Below, piece after piece: positions 42,154-49,298 of a stretch of 64,000 bases of DNA. The notes below the pieces were generated by a model. The model ran no database searches, had not been told where the DNA came from, and saw only the letters and a list, made by a program, of their open reading frames with translations. The stretch comes from AG25 sp035604455 (GTDB lineage Bacteria; Gemmatimonadota; Gemmatimonadetes; Gemmatimonadales; GWC2-71-9), in NCBI GenBank assembly GCA_035604455.1, contig DATNIM010000135.1, forward strand, positions 37,180 to 101,179, read 5' to 3'. Numbering within the stretch: the stretch's first letter is position 1; each line of letters opens with the position of its first letter. Both the position numbers and the translations under genes were made by a program.

Positions 42154-43737
42154 GTGAGCACGCCTTCCATTCCTCCCTTTCCTGGGCTCCGGACCGACCC
42201 GCGCACGCGCGCGGCCTACGCCGAAGGGGCGGGCATCTATCGCATCGTCCCTGCCGGAGTTGCCGTGCCCCGCAGCGTTTCCGAAGTGCAGGACCTCGTG
42301 CGGTGGGCGGCAAAGACGAGGACGTCCCTTGTGCCGCGGGGCGCGGGCAGCGGCATGGCGGGCGGCGCCGTCGGGCCTGGCGTGATCGTGGACATGAGCC
42401 AGGGCTTCCGAGACCTCACTGTCGATTGGAAAAGACGCGCGGCTGCGGTGGGCGCGTCCGTCACCTGGGGGGAGGTGACCGAGGCGGCTCGAGCGTACGG
42501 GCTGCGGCTCCCGCCCGACCCCTCATCGGGCGCGTTCGCCACATCGGGCGGCATGGTGTCGACCAACGCGGCCGGGCCGCGATCCGTCCGCGCGGGGAGC
42601 GCCCGCACATGGGTCAACGCGGTGGAAGGCGTTGGCGCAGACGGCGTCGTGCGCCGCGTGGCACGGGGAGATCGAACGCCGGGCCCCTGGTCGCTTTCTC
42701 CCTCGCAGCGTTCGCTCGTCCGGGCGCGGTTCCCCCGCACGCGCAAGAGCTCAAGCGGCTTCGCCCTCGACCGCTACGCGGAGACCGGTGAGGAACTCGA
42801 CCTCCTGGTGGGGTCAGAGGGAACGCTCGCTCTGGTAACCGCCGTCGAGTGGCGCCTCGAGCCGATTCCTCCTGACGTAGGAGGGGCAGTGCTCGGCTTC
42901 GGGACGCTCGACGCGCTCGCGGACGCCGTGCCGTACCTCGTCGCCCTTAACCCGTCGGCGCTCGAGCTGCTCGACGGTTCGTTTCTCGGGTTTATCCGCA
43001 CGGCCGGCGCGGAGCTGCCCGAAGGCGTCGCGTGCCTCCTCCTGGCCGAATTCGAGCGGGAGACGGCGGCCGCAGCGCGGGCCGTGGTCGGGGACGCGGT
43101 GCGTGGGCTCAAGGGGCTCACGACCCATGTCGAAACCGCCGTCGATCGCGGCGGGCTCGAGCGACTGTGGGCGATCCGTCGCCTGGCTAGTCCGGCCCTT
43201 GCCCGCCTGCCGCCCACGCAAAGGTCCCTGCAGGTCATCGAGGACGGCTGCGTGCCGCTCGAGCGGCTTGGGGCATACATCGCGGGGGTCCGGGCTGCGG
43301 CCGACCGTCACGGGATTCCCGTGGCCATCTTCGGCCACGCGGGCGACGGCCACGTTCACGTGAACGCTCTCCCGGACACCACGCGCCCGTCCTGGGTGCG
43401 TGCGCTCGAGGCGCTCTTCGAAGACGTCACGAGGCTCCTCGCCGAGCTCGGCGGGGTGCCGAGCGGCGAGCATGGGATCGGGCGACTGCGCGCCGGGGTA
43501 CTCGAGCGCTTCTACGGGGCCGAGGTCCTCGCCCTGTTCCGCGACGTGAAGGCCGCCTACGACCCGCTCGGCATTCTCAATCCGGGCGTTATACTTCCCG
43601 CGCGCGACTGGGCGCCGCTCGCCGATCTCAAGGTTGGGCCCGACGCGGCCGCCATCCCCGACGACATCGCCCGCCGCCTGCGCGCGATCGAGCAAGACGG
43701 GCGCTGGGCCACCCCAAAAACCGAGCTTGCGAGCTGA
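42154..43737 (+). CDS. FAD-linked oxidase, glycolate oxidase GlcD / D-lactate dehydrogenase type
   Basis: The 527-residue flavoprotein has the FAD-binding PCMH domain (VPRGAGSGMAGGAVGPGVIVDMSQ, then PPDPSSGAFATSGGMVSTNAAGPRSV and LVGSEGTLALVTAVEWRL) and a C-terminal FAD-linked oxidase domain with the catalytic-site segment IFGHAGDGHVHVN and the family end GEHGIGR...LGILNPG. It probably oxidises a 2-hydroxy acid such as glycolate or D-lactate. The start is GTG at 42154 (MSTPSIPPFPG); GTG at 42133 is an alternative. thyX follows one base after its stop. Confidence 0.86.
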   Translation: MSTPSIPPFPGLRTDPRTRAAYAEGAGIYRIVPAGVAVPRSVSEVQDLVRWAAKTRTSLVPRGAGSGMAGGAVGPGVIVDMSQGFRDLTVDWKRRAAAVGASVTWGEVTEAARAYGLRLPPDPSSGAFATSGGMVSTNAAGPRSVRAGSARTWVNAVEGVGADGVVRRVARGDRTPGPWSLSPSQRSLVRARFPRTRKSSSGFALDRYAETGEELDLLVGSEGTLALVTAVEWRLEPIPPDVGGAVLGFGTLDALADAVPYLVALNPSALELLDGSFLGFIRTAGAELPEGVACLLLAEFERETAAAARAVVGDAVRGLKGLTTHVETAVDRGGLERLWAIRRLASPALARLPPTQRSLQVIEDGCVPLERLGAYIAGVRAAADRHGIPVAIFGHAGDGHVHVNALPDTTRPSWVRALEALFEDVTRLLAELGGVPSGEHGIGRLRAGVLERFYGAEVLALFRDVKAAYDPLGILNPGVILPARDWAPLADLKVGPDAAAIPDDIARRLRAIEQDGRWATPKTELAS

Positions 43738-43738
43738 G

Positions 43739-44491
43739 ATGGAGATCTACCGCGGCCCCCGCGTCACCTTGATCGCTCGCCCGCAGTTCGTCGAGCCACC
43801 ACATCTCGCGGTCCAATGGCAGGGGGAGGCGTCCGACGGCGAGCGACTCGCCGAGTTCGCGGGCCGCGTTTGTTACATGAGCCAGCACAATCCCGCCAGC
43901 CGCACCACCGCAGAGTACCTCGAGAACATCAAGCGCCAGGGACACGGCTCCGTGCTCGAGCACGCGGTCTACGTCCTTCTGGTCGAGGGCATTTCCCGCT
44001 CGTGCTCGCACGAACTGGTGAGGCACCGGGCGGGGTTCGGCTACTCGCAACTCTCGCAACGCTACGTCGACGAGTCGCAGGCGGCGTTCGTCGTACCGCC
44101 CGCGGTCCTCGACGATCCCGCGCTCGAGGCGGAGTGGACCCGGCAGGTCGGCGCGGCCCAGGCCGCCTACATCGCCGCCGTCGGCGCCCTGGTGGAGCGC
44201 TACGCCTGGGTGAGTGACAAAGTGCACCGCCGCAAAATGGCGCGTGAAGCGGCGCGCAGCGTGCTCCCGAATGCGACCGAGACGAAGATCGTCGTCTCCG
44301 CGAACGCCCGGGCGTGGCGGACGATGCTCGAGCTCCGATGTGGCGAGGGGGCCGAGCTCGAGATTCGCCGACTTGCCGTTGCGTGTCTCCGGGTTCTGCA
44401 CCGAGAAGCGTCCGCGTTGTTCTCCGATTTCGAGATCTACGTCGCCGAGGATCGACACGAAGCGGCGCGCGTCGCGTACCACAAAGTCTGA
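43739..44491 (+). CDS. thyX: Flavin-dependent thymidylate synthase
   Basis: The 250-residue enzyme makes dTMP from dUMP with methylene-tetrahydrofolate and FAD/NADPH. The ThyX motif appears as RHRAGFGYSQLSQRY, one residue longer than the usual RHR-x2-S-x4-S-x-R spacing but with the key Ser-x-Arg present. Upstream HGSVLEHAVYVLLVEG and downstream RGVLPNATETKI-like (AARSVLPNATETKI) are typical. ATG at 43739 was chosen because it starts the conserved sequence. The gene lies one base from the oxidase stop. A canonical thyA is not seen in the window. Confidence 0.93.
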   Translation: MEIYRGPRVTLIARPQFVEPPHLAVQWQGEASDGERLAEFAGRVCYMSQHNPASRTTAEYLENIKRQGHGSVLEHAVYVLLVEGISRSCSHELVRHRAGFGYSQLSQRYVDESQAAFVVPPAVLDDPALEAEWTRQVGAAQAAYIAAVGALVERYAWVSDKVHRRKMAREAARSVLPNATETKIVVSANARAWRTMLELRCGEGAELEIRRLAVACLRVLHREASALFSDFEIYVAEDRHEAARVAYHKV

Positions 44492-44517
44492 CGAAGAAAA
44501 AAATCGCGCGCGAGCTA

Positions 44518-44546
44518 TTGCGTATGTCTTCGGTTTGTCATATTGT
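44518..44546 (+). promoter_or_regulatory. Candidate promoter of the ATP-grasp/KamA operon
   Basis: TTGCGT, a 17-base spacer and TATTGT in an AT-richer stretch after thyX. Matches are partial (3/6 and 4/6), but it is the only plausible pair upstream of the operon. Confidence 0.35.
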
Positions 44547-44576
44547 CTTATCGTTCATCGTGCTTCTGTCCCCAGA

Positions 44577-44599
44577 CCGCGAACCGCGCGGCCTTTTTT
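44577..44599 (+). terminator. Rho-independent terminator or leader attenuator before the ATP-grasp operon
   Basis: CCGCG / CGCGG stem with an AACCG loop followed by CC and six T. It lies 85 bases after thyX and 22 bases before the first ATP-grasp start. If the promoter at 44518-44546 is real, this hairpin is in the leader and could attenuate the operon; otherwise it ends thyX. An AGGAGG ribosome site (44602-44607) follows directly. Confidence 0.6.
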
Positions 44600-44621
44600 A
44601 TAGGAGGTCAGCCGAGACCAC

Positions 44622-45686
44622 ATGCGCATCGGTCTCGCCTACAACCAGAAGCCGGACGAGGAGCCTCCGAGTACCAGTGACGCCTTCGCCGAGTGGGACG
44701 AGCCGGCCACGATCGATGCGGTGGCCCGCGTCCTTGGCGGTCTTGGCACGGTAATTCGCCTCGAAGCTGGCGCATCGTTTCCGCAGAAGCTCGCTCTCGC
44801 GCGTCCCGACATCGTCTTCAACATGGCTGAGGGGTTCGACGGTCCGAGCCGCGAGGCGCTCGTGCCGGCGATCTGCGAGTACTTCCACATCCCCTACACC
44901 GGCAGCGACCCGCTGACGCTCGGGATCGCACTGCACAAGGCGCGCGCGAAAGAGGTCCTCGCCTATCGCGGCGTGCCGACGCCGCCCTTCGTGTGCGTCG
45001 AGCGCCCCGGCGACGTCGCCCTCGTGAACCTGCCCTATCCGGTGTTCGTCAAACCCGTGGCCGAGGGGTCGAGCAAGGGCGTGTTCACGCGGAACCTGTG
45101 CGCGACCCCACCCGAGCTCGCCGAGCGCGTGCGCGAGCTGCTCGCCTGTTACGCGCAGCCCGTGTTGGTCGAGACCTACCTGCCCGGCCCTGAGTTCACG
45201 GTGGCGATTCTCGGCAACGGCGCCGAGGCACGATGCCTCCCGATCGTGGGCCTCGACTTCGACACGCTCCCGCCCGGCACCCCGCCTGTGTACGGCTACG
45301 AGGCGAAATGGTTGTGGGACACGCCCGACCGGCCGCTCGCGATCTTCCGGTGTCCACCGGACATCCCGGCGGCCGTCACCGCGGACATCGAGCGGACCGC
45401 ACTCGACGCCTACCACGCGCTCGGGTGCCGCGACTGGTGCCGGATCGACATCCGGGTCGATCGGTTCGGCGTGCCGAACGTGCTCGAGCTCAACCCCCTG
45501 CCAGGGATTCTGCCCGACCCGGCGATGAACTCCTGCTTCCCCAAGGCCGCCCGGGCGGCGGGGCTGTCGTACGACGAGTTGATTCTGGAAGTCGTGCGCA
45601 TCGCCTGGCGGCGCCTTGCGGGAGATCCGCTCAGGGTGCCTTCGCCGCGGGCCGGGTCACCGCGCGTGCCGGGGGTTCGCGCATGA
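44622..45686 (+). CDS. ATP-grasp ligase, D-Ala-D-Ala ligase-like (first of a pair)
   Basis: The 354-residue enzyme has the ATP-grasp fold: an N-terminal domain with DIVFNMAEGFDGPSREA, the ATP lid lysine in PVFVKPVAEGSSKGV, the ribose/adenine region VLVETYLPGPEFTVAIL and the metal-binding VLELNPLPGILPD. It resembles D-Ala-D-Ala ligase but is not in a cell-wall cluster and has a different substrate loop, so another carboxylate-amine ligation is likely. It begins a four-gene run with another ATP-grasp protein, a GNAT and a KamA protein. A strong AGGAGG precedes the ATG by 14 bases. Confidence 0.85.
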   Translation: MRIGLAYNQKPDEEPPSTSDAFAEWDEPATIDAVARVLGGLGTVIRLEAGASFPQKLALARPDIVFNMAEGFDGPSREALVPAICEYFHIPYTGSDPLTLGIALHKARAKEVLAYRGVPTPPFVCVERPGDVALVNLPYPVFVKPVAEGSSKGVFTRNLCATPPELAERVRELLACYAQPVLVETYLPGPEFTVAILGNGAEARCLPIVGLDFDTLPPGTPPVYGYEAKWLWDTPDRPLAIFRCPPDIPAAVTADIERTALDAYHALGCRDWCRIDIRVDRFGVPNVLELNPLPGILPDPAMNSCFPKAARAAGLSYDELILEVVRIAWRRLAGDPLRVPSPRAGSPRVPGVRA

Positions 45687-46702
45687 GGATCGTCATTCTC
45701 TACGACCCCGGGGCCGACGACTGGACGGCGGCCGATATCCGCAGCGTGACCAAGGCAGTGCACGACATCGGTCGGGCGTTCACGGACCTGGGCCATTCGG
45801 TCCGTAAGGTGCCGGTGCGCCACGACATGCGCTGGTTCGGCGCGGCTCGGGCCTGCGACCTCGTGTTCAACCTCTGCGAGGGCGTGCATGGCCGGAGCCA
45901 ATGGGAAGAGCACGTCGTCGCGCCGCTGGAGTTCGTCGGCGTGCCCGTGACGGGAGCGAGCGCGTGGACGCTCGCCACCTGCCGGCGCAAGCCGTTCGCC
46001 AATACCGTGCTCGCGCGCGCCGGCCTCCCCGTCCCCCGCTGGACGGTGGCGCAGGGCCGGATCGACGAAGACTTCCCGCTGCCAGCCATCGTCAAGCCGG
46101 CAGCCGAGGACGCGAGTTCAGGCCTCGATCGCGGTTCGGTCGTGACCGACCGACGGGCGCTCCGCGCGCGGGTGGCGGCCATGACCGAACAATTCGACGA
46201 AGTCCTGGTGCAGGAGTACATCGCGGGACGCGAGTTCAATGTCGGCTTTGTGGGCGACCGGACGCTCCCGGTCGCGGAGATCGATTTCACGACGATGCCC
46301 GCCGGCAGTTGGCCGATCCTGACCTACGCCGCAAAATGGGACGCCGGGTCGCCCGAAGACCTGGGCAGCGTGCCGCTGTGCCCGGCGTTGGTGCCCCAGA
46401 AGGTCACCGAACGCCTCGTGCGGGTGGCGGGCGCCGCGTGGAAGGCGATGGAAGGAAAAGGCTACGGTCGCGTCGACCTCCGGGTCGACGAGCAGGGACG
46501 CCCCTGGGTGCTCGAGGTAAACCCGAATCCCGACCTGAACGACGACGCCGGCCTCGCGCGCATGGCGCGGGCCGCCGGCTGGGATTACGCTGAGCTCGTG
46601 CGCCGGGTGGCCGAGGTGGCGCTGCGCGAGGCACAAGGCGCCAAGGCGGCCCGTGAACTGCTCGCTCCGAACCGTCGGACCCGCGCAGCGCGCACAGCTT
46701 GA
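45683..46702 (+). CDS. ATP-grasp ligase, second of a pair
   Basis: The 339-residue enzyme starts MRIVILYDPGADDWT and shares the ATP-grasp core with its neighbour: CDLVFNLCEGVHGRSQWE, IVKPAAEDASSGLDRGSV, the lid VLVQEYIAGREFNVGFV and the metal site VLEVNPNPDLNDDAG. The N-terminal substrate loop differs from the first ligase, so the two probably join different partners in sequence. The ATG overlaps the first ligase stop (ATGA). Two adjacent ligases with an aminomutase suggest assembly of a short peptide-like compound. Confidence 0.83.
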   Translation: MRIVILYDPGADDWTAADIRSVTKAVHDIGRAFTDLGHSVRKVPVRHDMRWFGAARACDLVFNLCEGVHGRSQWEEHVVAPLEFVGVPVTGASAWTLATCRRKPFANTVLARAGLPVPRWTVAQGRIDEDFPLPAIVKPAAEDASSGLDRGSVVTDRRALRARVAAMTEQFDEVLVQEYIAGREFNVGFVGDRTLPVAEIDFTTMPAGSWPILTYAAKWDAGSPEDLGSVPLCPALVPQKVTERLVRVAGAAWKAMEGKGYGRVDLRVDEQGRPWVLEVNPNPDLNDDAGLARMARAAGWDYAELVRRVAEVALREAQGAKAARELLAPNRRTRAARTA

Positions 46703-47153
46703 ACGCATCACGGCCGCCACGGGGCTGTTCCGACCGGCGGAAGTGGCGACGGCCGTCGAACTCCTCGACGCCATGGTGGCGGGGGACGACGACTACCGCT
46801 TCGTCGGAGCCTATGACGGCGCTGTGCTCGCGGGGTACGCGTGCTGGGGACCCACCCCGGGGACGCAGGGCACCGCCGACCTCTACTGGATCGTCGTCGA
46901 CCCTGTCCACCACCGTCGCGGCGTCGGCACCGCGTTGCTCAGCGCCGTGGAAGCCGAGCTCGCGGCCGGCTCCTACCGGCTCGTCGTGGTAGAGACCTCC
47001 GCCCGCCCCGACTACGCTCCGACGCACGCCTTCTACGAGCGCCGCGGTTTCCACGTCGTCGCCACGATCCCCGATTATTACGCGCCCGGAGACGCCCTCA
47101 GGATCTACCTCAAGGATCTGCGACATGGAGTCCTGGCAAGAACTCCTGCGTAA
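46653..47153 (+). CDS. GNAT-family N-acetyltransferase in the KamA cluster
   Basis: The 166-residue protein has the GNAT acetyl-CoA loop VVDPVHHRRGVGTALLSAV and a C-terminal strand IYLKDL. It starts with GTG inside the end of the second ATP-grasp gene (50-base overlap), and its end overlaps the KamA gene by 29 bases, so all are made together. Acetylation of beta-lysine is performed by a GNAT (AblB) next to a lysine aminomutase (AblA) in osmoadapting organisms; AblB is longer, so this is a candidate for a related role rather than a clear orthologue. Confidence 0.8.
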   Translation: MNCSLRTVGPAQRAQLERITAATGLFRPAEVATAVELLDAMVAGDDDYRFVGAYDGAVLAGYACWGPTPGTQGTADLYWIVVDPVHHRRGVGTALLSAVEAELAAGSYRLVVVETSARPDYAPTHAFYERRGFHVVATIPDYYAPGDALRIYLKDLRHGVLARTPA

Positions 47154-48204
47154 ACAGAGCCTCGCGTCGCTCGACGCGCTGGCCGAGCGATTCGGGCCGG
47201 AGCACCTGCCCGAGCTCGACCGCCTGCGGCAGGCGGCGGAGAATTTCGAATTCCGGATCTCACCGGCGATGGTGGAGCTGATCAAGTCACCCAACGACCC
47301 GATCTGGCGGCAGTACGTACCGGACCTGCAAGAACTCGAAGTGCACGACGGCCTCGTCGACTCCCTGGACGAGGAGGCCCACTCGCCGGTACCCAATATT
47401 ACGCACCGCTATCCCGATCGGGCCCTGTTCCTCGTCTCACCGGTGTGCGCGTCCTATTGCCGGTTCTGCACGCGGCGTCGGAAGGTCGGAGATCCGGAGA
47501 AGATCCCGCTTGCCAAACTCGAGTCCGGCTTCCAGTACCTGGAGAGCCACACCGAGATTCGCGACGTCATTCTCTCGGGCGGCGACCCGCTCCTGCTCTC
47601 CGATCGACGGATCGAGGAGATCCTGCGCCGGCTGCGGAGCATCCCTCACCTTGAGATCCTCCGCATTGGCAGTCGCGTGCCTTGCCACCTGCCCGAGCGA
47701 ATCACGCCCGCCCTGTGCGCGATCCTCAAGCGGTACCATCCGCTCTTCATCAACACGCACTTCAACCACCCGGACGAGCTCACGCCTGGCGCGGTGCAGG
47801 CGCTCGGGATGCTCGCCGACGCCGGCATTCCGCTCGGATGTCAGACCGTGCTCTTGAAGGGCGTCAACGACGATGCGGCCGTGATGAAGACGCTCATGCA
47901 GCGCCTGCTCGCCGCGCGCGTCCGGCCTTACTACATCTATCAATGCGACCAGGTGGCGGGCGCGGAGCACTTCCGGACCACGGTGGAGAAGGGCCTGGAG
48001 ATCATCAAGGCGCTCCGCGGCTGGACCTCCGGGCTTGCCGTGCCCCACTTCGTGATCGACGCCCCGGGCGGCGGCGGCAAGATCCCACTCTTGCCCGAGT
48101 ACGTGGAGTCCGTGACGGACACCGAGGTCGTCCTCAAGAACTACACCGGCCGGCGTTACGTGTATAAACAGCCCAAGGAGCTCGAGCCCGTCCTCGTAGG
48201 CTGA
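47125..48204 (+). CDS. kamA: KamA-family radical SAM aminomutase, probably lysine 2,3-aminomutase
   Basis: The 359-residue enzyme has the radical-SAM cysteines C108, C112 and C115 (CASYCRFC), the family motif ILSGGDPLLL at 149-158 and the PLP lysine K319 in PGGGGK. The two aspartates that bind the lysine side-chain amine in Clostridium lysine 2,3-aminomutase (Asp293, Asp330, at 44 and 7 residues before the PLP lysine) are both present here as D275 (YQCD) and D312 (VIDAPGGGGK). Glutamate-type enzymes have Lys and Asn there. Substrate is therefore likely L-lysine, product beta-lysine. The related EpmB modifies EF-P; no efp or epmA is nearby. Confidence 0.85.
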   Translation: MESWQELLRKQSLASLDALAERFGPEHLPELDRLRQAAENFEFRISPAMVELIKSPNDPIWRQYVPDLQELEVHDGLVDSLDEEAHSPVPNITHRYPDRALFLVSPVCASYCRFCTRRRKVGDPEKIPLAKLESGFQYLESHTEIRDVILSGGDPLLLSDRRIEEILRRLRSIPHLEILRIGSRVPCHLPERITPALCAILKRYHPLFINTHFNHPDELTPGAVQALGMLADAGIPLGCQTVLLKGVNDDAAVMKTLMQRLLAARVRPYYIYQCDQVAGAEHFRTTVEKGLEIIKALRGWTSGLAVPHFVIDAPGGGGKIPLLPEYVESVTDTEVVLKNYTGRRYVYKQPKELEPVLVG

Positions 48205-48244
48205 GCCGCGCCGGTTCTCCCTTCCTTGCGTTAGCATTGGCGCC

Positions 48245-49237
48245 ATGCGTGCCCTCCTGCTGGACGCGCCGGGCCGCCCCCTCCGGTTGGCCGAGGTCCC
48301 CCGTCCCGAGCCCAGTGCGGGCCAGGTGCTCATCGCCGTGGCTGCGTGCGGCGTATGTCGAACCGACCTCCATGTGAGCGACGGGGACCTCCCGAGCCCG
48401 AAGCTCCCGCTCGTGCTGGGCCATGAGATCGTGGGGCGGGTGGCCGCGCTCGGGACGGGGGTGGGGACCCTCAAGGTCGGTGACCGTGTCGGGGTGCCGT
48501 GGCTCGGCTGGACCTGCGGCGCGTGCCGGTTCTGCCGGACGGGCCGCGAGAACCTCTGCGACCGCGCGCGCTTCACGGGCTACCAGATCAACGGCGGGTT
48601 TGCCGAATTCGCCGTGGCCGACGCGCGCTACGCCTTTCGACTGCCGCCCGACGGGCCTCCCTCGGCCGCCGCACCCCTGCTCTGCGCCGGGCTCATCGGG
48701 TATCGCGCGCTGGTCGCGGCCGGGCAGGGCGAGCGTCTCGGACTCTACGGGTTTGGCGCGGCGGCCCACCTCGTGATTCAGGTCGCGCGGCACCAAGGGC
48801 GCCGGGTGTTCGCCTTCACCCGCCAGGGCGACGTCGACGCGCAGCGCTTCGCGCTCGAGCTCGGCGCGGTCTGGGCCGGAGACTCAACCGCCCTGCCGCC
48901 CGAGCCGCTCGACGCGGCGATTCTCTTCGCTCCGGTGGGGGCGCTGGTGCCCGCGGCGCTCGGCGCCGTGGTCAAGGGTGGCGCCGTCGTGTGCGCCGGG
49001 ATCCACATGAGCGACATCCCGGCCTTCCCATACGCGTTGCTCTGGGGTGAGCGCGTGGTCCGCTCGGTCGCGAACCTCACGCGGCGGGACGGGGAAGAGT
49101 TCCTCGCGCTCGCCCCCACCGTCCCCGTCCGCACGACGATCGAGCCCTTCCCGTTGGAAGAGGGCGGCCACGCGCTCGCGCGGCTGCGCACCGGGCGCAT
49201 CCGCGGGGCCGCAGTACTCGTCTTGGACGACTCATGA
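48245..49237 (+). CDS. Zinc-dependent alcohol dehydrogenase (MDR)
   Basis: The 330-residue enzyme has the catalytic zinc site (GVCRTDLHVSDG, GHEIVGRV), the structural zinc cysteines CGACRFCRTGRENLC and a Rossmann fold GLYGFGAAAHLVIQVA. It belongs to the AdhP-like branch and would oxidise a primary alcohol or reduce an aldehyde with NAD(H). It lies 40 bases after kamA with its own -10-like TAGCAT 7 bases before the ATG, so a functional link with the KamA group is uncertain. Confidence 0.85.
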   Translation: MRALLLDAPGRPLRLAEVPRPEPSAGQVLIAVAACGVCRTDLHVSDGDLPSPKLPLVLGHEIVGRVAALGTGVGTLKVGDRVGVPWLGWTCGACRFCRTGRENLCDRARFTGYQINGGFAEFAVADARYAFRLPPDGPPSAAAPLLCAGLIGYRALVAAGQGERLGLYGFGAAAHLVIQVARHQGRRVFAFTRQGDVDAQRFALELGAVWAGDSTALPPEPLDAAILFAPVGALVPAALGAVVKGGAVVCAGIHMSDIPAFPYALLWGERVVRSVANLTRRDGEEFLALAPTVPVRTTIEPFPLEEGGHALARLRTGRIRGAAVLVLDDS

Positions 49238-49298
49238 GCGACTGGGACATCGCGGTCGTCCACGCCCTCGCCCGGTGGACCCGCGGCTTGACCGCAGC

